Origin: Cytophagales bacterium
GTDB lineage: Bacteria; Bacteroidota; Bacteroidia; Cytophagales; Cyclobacteriaceae
DNA length: 64,000 bases
Assembly (NCBI GenBank): GCA_017303805.1
Contig: JAFLBQ010000007.1
Location: 186,001-250,000 of the forward strand
Reading direction: 5' to 3'
Positions 38,276-47,461 of this stretch are shown here, piece by piece. The position numbers were made by a program, and so were the translations under genes. Within the stretch, counting starts at the first letter, position 1; every line of letters begins with the position of its first letter. A model generated the notes under the pieces. The model was not told where the DNA came from and did no database searches. It worked only from the letters and a program-made list of their open reading frames with translations.

Positions 38276-38479
38276 TTATTTCTGTTTGGGTGTATATAAA
38301 ATGGCAACGATCTCGGTAATGAATCCTGCCAATACAATAATCGGGCTTAGCGTTAATCCCAGAAATCCGAAGCCGTACGGTTCGCTATCTAATGCCATAA
38401 TGGTAAAGCCAATAACTAGCAGCAAAAGGCCGGCTATCATTAACTGATAATTTCTTTTTCCAAATGCTAACTTGCTCAT
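38276..38479 (-). CDS. DUF3098 small membrane protein
   Basis: The protein has 67 residues with two transmembrane segments (about 12-30 and 40-60) separated by a short loop, matching DUF3098. It is found almost exclusively in Bacteroidota directly after ftsX, as here (5-base gap), and ahead of uppP. A cell-division or wall-related role is suggested only by this conserved position. Confidence 0.88.
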   Translation of the reverse strand: MSKLAFGKRNYQLMIAGLLLLVIGFTIMALDSEPYGFGFLGLTLSPIIVLAGFITEIVAILYTPKQK

Positions 38480-38484
38480 AGGGT

Positions 38485-39381
38485 TTAGAAGAGTTCGTCT
38501 AACGATAATTTTAAATATTTACTCACAGCGCGGTAGGTGCTAAACACCGCCACCAGCACTCCCAATCCTACCAGTAGGATTAATAAGGCCAACAGTCGCT
38601 GGTTATTTTGAATCAGAGCCAGGTCAGCAACGCGGGTAGTTGCAAAGTGTATCAGTCCAACCAAGAGTGCTGCGGCCAGCACTCCCGATAGCAAGCCGTG
38701 CAGGCTGGCGCGGTAAAGAAACGGAAGCTGAATAAACCAACTGCGGGCGCCAACCAATTGCATACTTCTGATTAAAAACCGTTGAGAAAACAAAGCGAGC
38801 CGCAACGTATTGTTGATTAGCAGCACAACCACAACCAGGAGCAAGGCAATAAGGCCCGCTAACACCAATCCGATTTTAGTAATGTTTTGGTTTATGGAGT
38901 CAATAACGTTTTCTACGTAGTGTACATTAAACACGCCACCTATTTGTTCTACCTCGGCTTTAATCTTCTTAAGATTTACAGGGTCGTGGAATTCTTCTTT
39001 TATGCGCACCAGGTAGGCATCGTGTAAAGGGTTTTCACCAAGAAAGTCCTTAAAATTCTCACCGGTTTCTTCAATAAACTGTTTAGCGGCAACTTCCTTA
39101 CTAATAAATACAACAGCATCTTTTCCTTCGGCTACGTACACCTTCGAGGCTAAACTTTTCTCAAGTTGACTGCGGTGGGCATCGGAAGTTTGGGTGTTAA
39201 GAAAAACCTGAATGCGCACGTTCTGCCTTACAATGCGTTCCAATTCTTTAGAGTAGATTACCAGCGCGCCAAAAACCCCAATTACAAACAAGGCAAGCGT
39301 TATACTTAGAATAACGCTAAGGTAAGGGTAGGAGCCAAGCTTCTTCTTCCTGAATTTATACCGGGGTTCGCCCTTTTGCAT
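38485..39381 (-). CDS. ftsX: Cell division permease-like protein FtsX
   Basis: The 298-residue protein has four transmembrane helices: one near residues 20-45 and three in the C-terminal half. A periplasmic domain (about 50-165) with strand-rich VRIQVFLNTQ lies between them. In FtsEX complexes FtsE ATPase activity is passed to periplasmic peptidoglycan hydrolases or their activators. ftsE is not in the neighbourhood, as is usual for this phylum. It is the first gene of ftsX-DUF3098-uppP-truB-ribF. A perfect TATCTTTG box sits four bases before the ATG. Confidence 0.92.
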   Translation of the reverse strand: MQKGEPRYKFRKKKLGSYPYLSVILSITLALFVIGVFGALVIYSKELERIVRQNVRIQVFLNTQTSDAHRSQLEKSLASKVYVAEGKDAVVFISKEVAAKQFIEETGENFKDFLGENPLHDAYLVRIKEEFHDPVNLKKIKAEVEQIGGVFNVHYVENVIDSINQNITKIGLVLAGLIALLLVVVVLLINNTLRLALFSQRFLIRSMQLVGARSWFIQLPFLYRASLHGLLSGVLAAALLVGLIHFATTRVADLALIQNNQRLLALLILLVGLGVLVAVFSTYRAVSKYLKLSLDELF

Positions 39382-39385
39382 CGGG

Positions 39386-39393
39386 CAAAGATA
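39386..39393 (-). promoter_or_regulatory. ftsX operon -7 element abutting the start codon
   Basis: TATCTTTG on the minus strand is a perfect TAnnTTTG match and ends four bases before the ftsX ATG. If used, the mRNA would be leaderless or nearly so. Confidence 0.45.
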
Positions 39394-39436
39394 ACGGCTT
39401 TCTGGTATTGCTGTTAAAAATCAGCAGCTAAATCAA

Positions 39437-40267
39437 TTACCGCTTTCTGATGTTCTCCAGTTGCTGAATGGTCTTTTTATCCGTAAGTGCCTCCAGCGGG
39501 GTGATTGCCGTAGCCGTTTCGCTGAGCAGATAATACTTGTTTTGGTAGTAAAGATAGATGGAGTGAGAGCCCCCATTCAATTCAATAACCTCGTACAAAC
39601 TCTTGTCGAACGATCCGTATAGAACAACCTTGTCGTTTGTAAATTGATAGTGAAACTTATACTTGCGGTTGGCCGAATCGAATGTAACATGTAAGGGTTC
39701 GCTTGCACCAATCGGTTTTGAAGTTACCTCTCCATGGTTAGGAGGCGAGGAAGTACCCTCAGCCAGTTCGGACGAAGGGTCAACAACCTGCAATTGAGGT
39801 TTGGTTAAATTCTGTTTGGTCTCTGGTTGCCGGGCAACTTTTACTTCGGCCGGTGTTACGGTTTCAGACGCTGTGTTTTCTGCCTTTTCTGATTGAAGCT
39901 CGGTGAGCGGTTGAACGAAAGAATCATCCGCAGGAGCCTCGAATGCAGGGTCGCTTTGGTGCGTGGTTACTTCAGGGCGGTTGTCGGTTTGACTAAACCA
40001 ATAGAGGGACCCAACCAAAAGAGCACCCCCCACCAGGCCGGCAGCAATCTTTAATTGAGTTACGATGCTGGTACCTACCGGTACATTGTTGAGCATAGCC
40101 TTTAGTTCGGCAATGCGGGCATTTTTTAACCCCTCAATTATCTGACGCTGAAATTCTACATCGGCTTTCAAGGAAGGATCGCTCGCTACTTGTTCTTCAA
40201 AACGAATTCGCTCAGCCTTCGGTAGCTTATTGGTGAGATACTCTTCTATTAATTCTACGTTCTTCAT
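39437..40267 (-). CDS. Putative anti-sigma factor
   Basis: The 276-residue protein has an N-terminal cytoplasmic region (MKNVELIEEYLTNKLPKAERI, about 1-72) like the sigma-binding domain of Bacteroidota anti-sigma factors but without zinc-binding cysteines. One transmembrane helix (about 73-92) follows, then a Pro/Glu/Thr-rich linker to about 195. The C-terminal part reads as a small beta domain (YKFHYQFTNDKVVLYGSFDKS). It lies 12 bases downstream of an ECF sigma gene, which supports the role. The periplasmic domain presumably senses an unknown signal. Confidence 0.72.
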   Translation of the reverse strand: MKNVELIEEYLTNKLPKAERIRFEEQVASDPSLKADVEFQRQIIEGLKNARIAELKAMLNNVPVGTSIVTQLKIAAGLVGGALLVGSLYWFSQTDNRPEVTTHQSDPAFEAPADDSFVQPLTELQSEKAENTASETVTPAEVKVARQPETKQNLTKPQLQVVDPSSELAEGTSSPPNHGEVTSKPIGASEPLHVTFDSANRKYKFHYQFTNDKVVLYGSFDKSLYEVIELNGGSHSIYLYYQNKYYLLSETATAITPLEALTDKKTIQQLENIRKR

Positions 40268-40279
40268 GTCTTTCTTCAG

Positions 40280-40852
40280 TTAGTCTAAAAAGTCGTGCTC
40301 CGAATACTGGGCCTTTACTAATTCATCCAATTTTTGTTTGCACTTATATTTTTTTGTTTTGGCGGTGTCGGTGTTGGCAAAGCCTAGTTTTTCGGCTATC
40401 TCCTGCATCGACATATCGTCAAAGTAGTAATACATCAAAACCTTACGACAAGTTTCACCAAGTTGCTCTAAGCATTTGGCGATAATCTTTTCGCGCTCCG
40501 GACTATCAAAATCCATGGCCTGCGGAGTATCTTTTTCCTCATGGGCCAGGCGCTTTTTCCGGTCGAGTTCCTTTCGCCACAGATTTTGACAAATGCTGTA
40601 GATGTAGGTGCTCATTTTGGCAGTCATCACTAAGTTGCCTGATCTGGCCTTCTGCCAGAACACGACCAGGGCGTCCTGGTACACATCGCGCGCTTCTTCT
40701 TCGGTACCACTGTTGGTGATTACCATCTTGGTCATCATCCGGTAGTACTTTTTGTAGATTAACTCAAGGGCTTTCTCGTCTCCGTTTCGGATTCTTTCGA
40801 AAATCTCCTTTTCGTCCATCTGCGCGTTGGTTTTGAATACTCTGAGTGCCAC
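40280..40852 (-). CDS. ECF RNA polymerase sigma factor
   Basis: The 190-residue sigma-70 family protein has region 2 at about residues 25-95 (ALELIYKKYYRMMTKMV, DVYQDALVVFWQKA) and region 4 at about 125-180 (CRKVLMYYYFDDMSMQEIAEKLGF in parts). There is no region 3 or 1.1, so it is ECF class. An internal ATG at 40819 (MDEKEIFERIRNGDEKAL) gives a 179-residue product and may be the real start. It is followed by the putative anti-sigma gene. The regulon is unknown. Confidence 0.92.
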   Translation of the reverse strand: MALRVFKTNAQMDEKEIFERIRNGDEKALELIYKKYYRMMTKMVITNSGTEEEARDVYQDALVVFWQKARSGNLVMTAKMSTYIYSICQNLWRKELDRKKRLAHEEKDTPQAMDFDSPEREKIIAKCLEQLGETCRKVLMYYYFDDMSMQEIAEKLGFANTDTAKTKKYKCKQKLDELVKAQYSEHDFLD

Positions 40853-40926
40853 GGTTGGTAACCTTACGGGTTGATAAATGGAACTATTGAGGGATTAATG
40901 TCGGTATTTTTACGATGAGATGATAA

Positions 40927-41355
40927 TTACTGCTCCGGCAGCCAGGTTTGTGTTCGGAAGAACGGCCCCAGATACCCGCGAAGTTTCAGGTTATTTCCCT
41001 CGCGCCAAACTTTGCACCGGTAAATTTTGCCATTGTTCGGATCCAGGATAGAACCGCCTGTAAACTCATCGTCTTCCTTTATAAGATTCTTTAAAATCTC
41101 CATCCCTATAATCTGCTTTTTAAAGCGTTCGTCCAATGCAGGGCATTTATCGCAAACGGGATTCTGATCTTCATCAGCAGCCCTGAAAAGCTTTATAATT
41201 TTTCCATAAAATTTTCCGTTGCGCTCGGTTATTTCAACCACAGATTTAGGCTTGCCGGTCTCATCATCGATTGTGCGCCATTTGCCTGCAATAGTTTGCG
41301 CCTGGCAAGCCAGGGAACTGGCAACCAACATGTAAAAAATGATTATCCGCTTCAT
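40927..41355 (-). CDS. DUF2147 secreted protein
   Basis: The 142-residue protein has a signal peptide ending ACQA and the DUF2147 domain: IAGKWRTIDDETGKPKSVVEI at the start, GSILDPNNGKIYRC in the middle and LRGYLGPFFRTQTW at the end. The fold is a small lipocalin-like beta barrel in known structures; function is not established. Two cysteines in CDKCPAL may form a disulphide or bind metal. The -7-like TATATTTA at 41379-41386 overlaps the T-run of the upstream hppA terminator. Confidence 0.9.
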   Translation of the reverse strand: MKRIIIFYMLVASSLACQAQTIAGKWRTIDDETGKPKSVVEITERNGKFYGKIIKLFRAADEDQNPVCDKCPALDERFKKQIIGMEILKNLIKEDDEFTGGSILDPNNGKIYRCKVWREGNNLKLRGYLGPFFRTQTWLPEQ

Positions 41356-41385
41356 TTACAGTTTAAGTTTGTTTGGCTTAAATAT

Positions 41386-41416
41386 AAAAAAAGGGCGGTG
41401 TAATGAAACCCGCCCT
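41386..41416 (-). terminator. Rho-independent terminator of hppA
   Basis: On the minus strand AGGGCGG, an 11-base loop and CCGCCCT (41392-41416) are followed by a run of seven T residues (plus-strand A 41386-41392). It starts 27 bases after the hppA stop. Confidence 0.8.
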
Positions 41417-41442
41417 CTTCATTCTAAGTCTGCCGATAGTAG

Positions 41443-43707
41443 TTATTCAGCAGGCTGAGCAACAGAAATTACAGATTCTACTTTTGGGCTAAGATCTTCT
41501 GCCTTTACCGATGCTGCATCTTTTTGCACCAGAAATGGCGCCAATACCAGGGCCACAACAGACATTAGCTTAAGCAAGATATTAAGCGATGGCCCGGAAG
41601 TATCTTTGAACGGATCGCCTACGGTATCGCCCACCACAGCCGCTTTGTGCGGATCGGATTTCTTATAGTATTTCTGGCCATTGATTTCAACGCCTTCTTC
41701 AAAGCTCTTCTTCGCATTATCCCACGCACCACCGGCATTCGATTGGAAAATTGCCATCAATACGCCTGAAACTGTTACGCCTGCCAACATACCGCCCAGC
41801 GCCTCTACTCCAAAACCGGGCAAGAAGGCGATAATAACCGGAACAATAACAGCCATTAAGCCGGGGATCACCATTTCGCGGATAGCGGCCTTGGTTGAAA
41901 TTTCAACACATTTTCCATACTCAGCTTTTCCATCGGCTTCGTGGAAAGTTTTTTGGTCTTCGGCAGACCACTCGTGGATTTCTTTGTCGCCATTCTTTTT
42001 CATAACAGCCAATGCGGCCTTTAGTGCGGGGATGTCGTTAAACTGCCTGCGCACTTCTTCGATCATCGACATGGCCGCGCGCCCCACCGCACCCATCGCC
42101 AACGCAGAAAACACAAACGGCAACATACCGCCAATGAACAAGCCTGCCATTACGTTTGCTTTGGAAACATCGATGGTGGTAAGGTGCGCGGTTGTCATAA
42201 ATGCACCAAATAAGGCGAGTGCGGTTAAGGCTGCCGATGCAATGGCAAAACCTTTACCAATAGCGGCAGTAGTATTCCCTACCGCATCTAACTTATCGGT
42301 ACGCGAGCGTACTTCTTTGGGAAGCTCAGACATTTCGGCTACCCCGCCAGCGTTATCGGAAATAGGCCCGTAGGCATCAACTGCCAATTGGATACCGAGG
42401 TTAGAAAGCATCCCAACGGCTGCAATGGCAATACCATACAATCCACCGAAATGAAATGCCCCGATGATAGACAGCGCTATAATGATGATTGGCCAAAGGG
42501 TGGACATCATACCTACACCAAGGCCGGCAATAATATTGGTTGCTGCACCAGTCGAAGATTGTCTCACAATCGACAATACCGGTTTTTTACCCATGCCGGT
42601 GTAGTACTCGGTAATCAAACCAATTACCACGCCTGCCACCAGGCCAATAACCGTGGCAAGAAAAATCCCGGTAGAAGTATATTCTTTTGTAATTCCATAA
42701 AGCGGATCGTTGTAAGACCACGTAGCGGGTAACATGTTTTTAATGATGAACCACGAAGCAATGATCATTACTACAGAAGATACGATTTCTCCGGTGTTAA
42801 GTGCGGTTTGCGGATTGCCGCCCTCTTTAACGCGCACGAAGAAGGTGCCTATAAACGACATGATAATTCCTACCGCGGCCAGGGCCAGCGGCAACAACAC
42901 GGCTGAAAGTCCGTTGCCGAATGCCTCAGAAGCAAACTCGGGCAATGCAAAAAATGCAGCTCCCAAAACCATGGTACCTATAATGGAGCCCACATACGAT
43001 TCAAATAAGTCGGCACCCATGCCAGCTACATCGCCCACGTTATCACCTACGTTATCGGCAATGGTTGCCGGGTTAAGCGGGTGGTCTTCCGGGATACCGG
43101 CTTCTACTTTTCCCACAAGGTCGGCTCCCACATCGGCCGCTTTGGTATAAATACCTCCGCCCACGCGTGCAAACAAGGCAATAGAAGATGCACCAAACGA
43201 AAAACCGGTAAGCACCGTAAGCACCTGACCGATTTCGGTAAACATATTTTTATAAACAATAAACAAAATGCTTAAGCCCAATACACCTAAACCAACAACA
43301 CCCATTCCCATTACCGAGCCGCCTGTAAAAGCTACTTCAAGTGCTTTGCCCAGGCCGGTGCGGGCAGCGTTGGTTGTTCTTACGTTCGCTTTGGTGGCTA
43401 CGCGCATGCCAATAAACCCAGCCAGCGCAGAGCAAAAAGCACCCAACACAAACGACACCCCAACCAATGGCGAAGAAGTTTCGCTGCTGGCTGTAAATGC
43501 AAGCAGTAAGGCAACGCACACAACAAACACACTCAGGATTTTGTACTCAGCCTTGAGAAAAGCCATTGCGCCCTCGGCAATGTGGCTGGCAATTTTTTTC
43601 ATTTTATCGGTACCTGCATCTTGTTTCGACACCCAGGCACTTTTCCAGATTACATAAATGAGCCCCAAAACGCCAAATAGGGGCAAGGCGTAAAGTAAAT
43701 TTTGCAT
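41443..43707 (-). CDS. hppA: Membrane-bound ion-translocating pyrophosphatase
   Basis: The 754-residue protein has about 16 transmembrane helices. It couples PPi hydrolysis to outward transport of H+ or Na+. The substrate-binding segments are [38 protein letters not shown] and, near the end, [19 protein letters not shown]. Ala481 in [10 protein letters not shown] corresponds to the alanine of K+-dependent enzymes (lysine in K+-independent ones), so K+ activation is predicted. The choice between Na+ and H+ is not decided here. A terminator follows, so it is transcribed alone from the TATATTTG box at 43774-43781. Confidence 0.95.
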   Translation of the reverse strand: MQNLLYALPLFGVLGLIYVIWKSAWVSKQDAGTDKMKKIASHIAEGAMAFLKAEYKILSVFVVCVALLLAFTASSETSSPLVGVSFVLGAFCSALAGFIGMRVATKANVRTTNAARTGLGKALEVAFTGGSVMGMGVVGLGVLGLSILFIVYKNMFTEIGQVLTVLTGFSFGASSIALFARVGGGIYTKAADVGADLVGKVEAGIPEDHPLNPATIADNVGDNVGDVAGMGADLFESYVGSIIGTMVLGAAFFALPEFASEAFGNGLSAVLLPLALAAVGIIMSFIGTFFVRVKEGGNPQTALNTGEIVSSVVMIIASWFIIKNMLPATWSYNDPLYGITKEYTSTGIFLATVIGLVAGVVIGLITEYYTGMGKKPVLSIVRQSSTGAATNIIAGLGVGMMSTLWPIIIIALSIIGAFHFGGLYGIAIAAVGMLSNLGIQLAVDAYGPISDNAGGVAEMSELPKEVRSRTDKLDAVGNTTAAIGKGFAIASAALTALALFGAFMTTAHLTTIDVSKANVMAGLFIGGMLPFVFSALAMGAVGRAAMSMIEEVRRQFNDIPALKAALAVMKKNGDKEIHEWSAEDQKTFHEADGKAEYGKCVEISTKAAIREMVIPGLMAVIVPVIIAFLPGFGVEALGGMLAGVTVSGVLMAIFQSNAGGAWDNAKKSFEEGVEINGQKYYKKSDPHKAAVVGDTVGDPFKDTSGPSLNILLKLMSVVALVLAPFLVQKDAASVKAEDLSPKVESVISVAQPAE

Positions 43708-43773
43708 ACTGATTTATTAATTAAAACAACCCGGCCGGTTAAACTGGGGCAGGGGCTTTTTTGAAAAGCACCG

Positions 43774-43781
43774 CAAATATA
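43774..43781 (-). promoter_or_regulatory. hppA -7 promoter element
   Basis: TATATTTG on the minus strand is a perfect TAnnTTTG match located 67 bases upstream of the hppA ATG. No convincing -33 TTTG at the usual distance was found. Confidence 0.4.
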
Positions 43782-43814
43782 TAATAAGCCTCAAATAATT
43801 AAAATGCGCGATTT

Positions 43815-44192
43815 TCAGATTGAAAACAGCTTTCGCAGCGCTTCCCAAAGCTTTGCCTTGGCAGCCTTATCATCGATTAGTTTTGAAAGATCTTCGGAGG
43901 CCACCAGGTCTATCTTCTGGGTTTGAAGGTGCTCGTAGTGCGACAGGCCAACCGGTAGGGGGCCAAAGTAGATTAGCTTTTTGGGTTTAACCGAAAATGC
44001 AGACAGATTAAGGCTGGGCTGATAGATTACTGAAACCCGATTCAGCGTAAGCTTAAGGGCGCCTAAAATTTTATTCAACTGATCAAGTTCGTCTTCTGTT
44101 ACCGTGGCCCAGGGTTTAGTTAATACAATGGTGGGTTGGGGCTCCAGTGCATACAGTTCTTCCGTAAAGAGAATTTCGGCTACCTCAGTCAT
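43815..44192 (-). CDS. Conserved hypothetical protein
   Basis: The 125-residue soluble protein has an alpha/beta pattern (TIVLTKPWATVTEDELDQLNKIL, LNRVSVIYQPSLNLSAF, KKLIYFGPLPVGL in segments) and a charged C-terminal helix. I do not recognise the family with confidence; the size and FGP motif recall DNA polymerase III psi-like proteins, but this is only an impression. Its start overlaps the stop of the thioesterase gene by four bases, indicating co-translation. Confidence 0.75.
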   Translation of the reverse strand: MTEVAEILFTEELYALEPQPTIVLTKPWATVTEDELDQLNKILGALKLTLNRVSVIYQPSLNLSAFSVKPKKLIYFGPLPVGLSHYEHLQTQKIDLVASEDLSKLIDDKAAKAKLWEALRKLFSI

Positions 44193-44713
44193 TCTTTAAT
44201 ATTGAAAATGGATTTTAATTCGTTGGCTTCGGCTGGTTTCATTCGCCCTGATAAAATCAGACGCAATTGTCTTCTGCGTAATGCTCCGTTATAGAGTTCC
44301 ACCTCTTCCGGAGTTTCTGGTACTATTTCGGGTATCTCTACGGGGTGGCCATTTTTATCTACCGCAACAAATGTAAAGTACGCTGAGTTACTCTCAATCT
44401 TCCTTCCTTCGGGGATGTTTTCGGCATCCACATCAATACGGATTTCTACCGATGAATTGAAAGCCCGTGTTGCGCGGGCCCGCAGCGTAACCACATCGCC
44501 TAAGCGGATGGGCGAGCGAAACGAAATATTGTCAACCGAGGCAGTAACTACAATGCTTTCGCAATGTTTTTGGCCGGCTATGGCCGATACGATATCCATC
44601 CAATGCATCAGGCGGCCACCCATTAAATTGTTGAGCGTATTCGTATCGTTAGGCAACACCAATTCGGTCATGCTTACAAACGATTCGCGCGGGTGTTTTT
44701 GCTTACGACTCAT
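44189..44713 (-). CDS. Acyl-CoA thioesterase (hotdog fold)
   Basis: The product has 174 residues from ATG 44713 (MSRKQKHPRESFVSMTELVL), preferred to an upstream in-frame start that adds 13 unlike residues. The hotdog signature NTLNNLMGGRLMHWMDIVSAIAG and the strand VVTASVDNISFRSPIRLGDVV match YciA/ACOT-type acyl-CoA thioesterases. These hydrolyse acyl-CoA to free acid and CoA as hexamers in the cytoplasm. Asp in HWMDI is the expected active-site residue. It is the first gene of a two-gene unit. Confidence 0.9.
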   Translation of the reverse strand: MSRKQKHPRESFVSMTELVLPNDTNTLNNLMGGRLMHWMDIVSAIAGQKHCESIVVTASVDNISFRSPIRLGDVVTLRARATRAFNSSVEIRIDVDAENIPEGRKIESNSAYFTFVAVDKNGHPVEIPEIVPETPEEVELYNGALRRRQLRLILSGRMKPAEANELKSIFNIKE

Positions 44714-44814
44714 GTTGCTACTTACTGTTAGTTTGTTTTTACGAAAGCACAAAAATCATAAAAATATTTTGCAATACACCGATGCAATTTATTTCTTGCA
44801 TGAAATAATTACGC

Positions 44815-44895
44815 GTGGTACAAGTATTCAACGTATCAGTTTCCAATGGCTCAATTTCTATTGAGGCCATTACTACCACAACCATTACGGGGTAG
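44815..44895 (+). CDS. Candidate thr operon leader peptide (Thr/Ile-rich)
   Basis: A 26-residue frame from GTG 44815 to TAG 44893-44895 ends in ITTTTITG, very like the regulatory run of E. coli ThrL. Ile codons also appear earlier (SISIEAI). It lies 95 bases upstream of thrA. The start is uncertain: the frame has a stop at 44806-44808, and GTG 44815 is the only usual start codon. Ribosome stalling at Thr or Ile codons when charged tRNA is low would affect the hairpin at 44845-44871, which overlaps them. Attenuation is inferred. Confidence 0.6.
   Translation: MVQVFNVSVSNGSISIEAITTTTITG
44845..44871 (+). promoter_or_regulatory. Leader hairpin overlapping Thr/Ile codons of the thr leader
   Basis: AATGGCTCAAT (44845-44855), loop TTCT, and ATTGAGGCCATT (44860-44871) pair along their whole length with one bulged base. 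The 3' arm covers the first Ile codon of the ITTTTITG run. This could be the pause or anti-terminator stem of an attenuator. Confidence 0.5.
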
Positions 44896-44958
44896 CGCCC
44901 TCCATATTCCCGCTTTCTCTTACATACTTACTCTTGTTCAATCTGAAATAAAAAAAAT

Positions 44959-44976
44959 CTAAAGCAAACGCTTTAG
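44959..44976 (+). promoter_or_regulatory. Perfect hairpin just upstream of thrA
   Basis: CTAAAGC-AAAC-GCTTTAG is a perfect 7-base stem with a 4-base loop, ending 14 bases before the thrA ATG. It is followed by GTGTTGTTAT, only moderately T-rich. It could be a weak terminator or a block to ribosome access in the attenuated state. Confidence 0.5.
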
Positions 44977-44990
44977 CATCGTGTTGTTAT

Positions 44991-47441
44991 ATGAAAATCT
45001 TAAAGTTTGGTGGGTCTTCTGTTTCAAAGCCTGAGCGGATACGCGCGGTAATCGATATTCTTAAGCCGTACATTCCGAATCAACCGGCAATTGTATTTTC
45101 TGCTTTTGGCGGAGTTACCGATGTGTTGATAAACATGGCACATGCAGCCCTGGCGGGAAATCAGGAATACAAAACGCAATTGCAACAACTGGAAACACGC
45201 CACCTGGAGGCAGTACGCGACCTGATTGGTGTGCACCAGCAAAGTGGGATTATTGCACAGGTGAAGTTTACCTGCAATGAATTGGAAGATGTATTGCACG
45301 GAGTGTACCTGGTAAAAGAATGTACGCCCCGCACATTGGATTATATCATGAGTTTTGGTGAGCGGCTTTCGGCTTACATTATTGCCGAGGCTATAAAAGA
45401 TGCCGGTATTGATGCCGAGTTTCTGGATGCCCGCACAGTTGTGCGCACGGATCGCAATTTTGGTTATGCGCGTATCGATTTTGAAACAACCAACAACCTG
45501 ATTCAACAACATTTTTCAAGTCATAAAAAGATTCAGGTAATAACCGGGTTCATTGGTTCTACACCGGCAGGCGAAACAACTACCATTGGGCGAAGCGGTT
45601 CGGATTATACCGCTGCAATTTTTGCCGGAGCTCTAAAAGCTTCCACTCTCGAAATCTGGACCGATGTGGATGGTATGATGACAGCCGATCCACGCAAAGT
45701 GAAAAAGGCGTTTACTGTAAAAGAGATGACTTATGTGGAGGCAATGGAACTCTCTCACTTTGGTGCCAAGGTAATTTTTCCGGCCACCATGCAACCGGCT
45801 ATGGTAAACCAGATTCCCATCTTGATAAAGAACACTTTTAATCCGGGTTTTGCCGGCACGCGTATCAGTTCACAGTCCACAAGCCGTAACCTGATCATTA
45901 AAGGAATCTCATCGGTAGATAAAATTAGTTTGCTCAATGTGCAGGGAAGCGGGATGATGGGTGTGGTGGGTGTATCCAGCCGGTTGTTTGCTACGCTCGC
46001 AAAAGAAAATATAAATGTAATCCTCATCAGCCAGGCCTCGTCTGAGCATTCCATTTGCTTTGCGATAGAGAGCGCTGTAGCCTTACGCGCGAAAGAAGCC
46101 ATTGAACGCGAGTTTCAATTTGAAATTCATACGCGTGCGATGGATGTAGTAAAGGTAGAGACCGACATGGCCATTGTAGCTATTGTAGGCGAAAACATGA
46201 AGCACAACCCGGGCACCAGCGGCCGCATGTTTAGTGCGTTGGGCCGCAGCGGAGTAAACGTAAACGCCATCGCGCAAGGGTCATCTGAATTAAATATTTC
46301 AGCCGTTGTGCATCAGCAGGATATTACCAAGGCTTTGAATGTGTTGCACGAAGCATTCTTCCTGTCCGACAGAAAAGTGGTAAATGTATTTTTGGTGGGT
46401 ACCGGCCTTATCGGTAAATCGTTGTTGGCAATGATGACCAAGCAGTACCAACAATTAGCAGCCAACCATCATTTGGAGGTGCAAGTGGTAGGCATAGCCA
46501 ACTCAAAAAAAATGTTATTTGCTCCGGATGGATTGCCGCACCAGCAGGCCATTGAGTTGATGGAGGCGGGGGAGCCCATGAACCTGAATACTTTTGTGGG
46601 CACCATGTTAAGTCTGAATTTATCGAACAGCATTTTTGTGGATTGTACCTCAAGCGAGGAAGTAACAGAGCACTATGAAACAATTTTGTCTTCCAATATT
46701 TCCATTGTTACGCCCAACAAAAAGGCGAACTCCGGTACGTTGAGCAAATATCAATCGCTAAAGAAGGCGGCCCAAGTGCGGGGTGTAAAATTTTTATACG
46801 AAACGAACGTGGGTGCCGGATTGCCGGTAATTAACACCCTGGGTGATTTATTGATAAGCGGAGATTCGGTTATTGGAATCGAAGCTGTGTTAAGCGGCAC
46901 ATTGAACTACATCTTCAGCACATTTCAACCGGGCCAAAAATTCAGTGAAGTAGTGAAAGATGCCAAAGCAAAAGGCTACACAGAGCCCGATCCGCGCGAT
47001 GATTTGAATGGAATGGACGTAGCCCGAAAGATTTTAATTCTCGCACGCGAAGCCGGACTTACGCTCGAACTAAATGATATTAAGGTTGAGAATCTGGTGC
47101 CAGAAGATTGCCGTGGAGAGATGCCGGTGGAAAAATTCTTTGAGCAACTGGCCATGCACAACGCCTATTTTGAAAAACTTGCGCACGATGCGGCTACCCG
47201 GAACGAAAAATTACGCTACATGGCTGTACTAAAAGGTGGTAAAACCAGCATAAAGCTTGGGTCGGTAAATGCCCAACATCCTTTTTATTCGCTCTCGGGT
47301 AGCGATAACATTATATTGCTTACAACAGAAAGGTACAACGAACGGCCTATGGTTATCCGTGGGCCGGGTGCAGGAGCTGAAGTAACCGCAGCCGGAGTGT
47401 TTGCCGATATTATTCGCATTGGTAACTACGCAAACAACTAA
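44991..47441 (+). CDS. thrA: Bifunctional aspartate kinase/homoserine dehydrogenase
   Basis: The 816-residue enzyme catalyses the first and third steps from aspartate to threonine. The aspartokinase domain (about 1-290) starts MKILKFGGSSVSKPERIR. Tandem ACT regulatory domains follow (about 310-455; SSVDKISLLNVQGSGMMGVV, DMAIVAIVGENM), where threonine probably binds. The homoserine dehydrogenase (about 465-816) has VFLVGTGLIGKSLL, the catalytic region AKGYTEPDPRDDLNGMDVARK in parts, and ETNVGAGLPVI. It is the first gene of thrABC, preceded by the candidate leader peptide. Confidence 0.96.
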   Translation: MKILKFGGSSVSKPERIRAVIDILKPYIPNQPAIVFSAFGGVTDVLINMAHAALAGNQEYKTQLQQLETRHLEAVRDLIGVHQQSGIIAQVKFTCNELEDVLHGVYLVKECTPRTLDYIMSFGERLSAYIIAEAIKDAGIDAEFLDARTVVRTDRNFGYARIDFETTNNLIQQHFSSHKKIQVITGFIGSTPAGETTTIGRSGSDYTAAIFAGALKASTLEIWTDVDGMMTADPRKVKKAFTVKEMTYVEAMELSHFGAKVIFPATMQPAMVNQIPILIKNTFNPGFAGTRISSQSTSRNLIIKGISSVDKISLLNVQGSGMMGVVGVSSRLFATLAKENINVILISQASSEHSICFAIESAVALRAKEAIEREFQFEIHTRAMDVVKVETDMAIVAIVGENMKHNPGTSGRMFSALGRSGVNVNAIAQGSSELNISAVVHQQDITKALNVLHEAFFLSDRKVVNVFLVGTGLIGKSLLAMMTKQYQQLAANHHLEVQVVGIANSKKMLFAPDGLPHQQAIELMEAGEPMNLNTFVGTMLSLNLSNSIFVDCTSSEEVTEHYETILSSNISIVTPNKKANSGTLSKYQSLKKAAQVRGVKFLYETNVGAGLPVINTLGDLLISGDSVIGIEAVLSGTLNYIFSTFQPGQKFSEVVKDAKAKGYTEPDPRDDLNGMDVARKILILAREAGLTLELNDIKVENLVPEDCRGEMPVEKFFEQLAMHNAYFEKLAHDAATRNEKLRYMAVLKGGKTSIKLGSVNAQHPFYSLSGSDNIILLTTERYNERPMVIRGPGAGAEVTAAGVFADIIRIGNYANN

Positions 47442-47461
47442 GCCAATTTTAAATTGATGAT

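Noticed and set aside
41681-42373. Long plus-strand open frame of about 230 codons opposite hppA
   Set aside because: It lies entirely antisense to hppA, a strongly conserved gene, and its translation shows no recognisable domain. Codon bias of the real gene explains the open antisense frame.
44846-44962. Alternative 38-codon ATG frame in the thrA leader
   Set aside because: It has an ATG start but no run of Thr or Ile codons and a composition without obvious function; the overlapping GTG frame with ITTTTITG explains the region better. It cannot be fully excluded.
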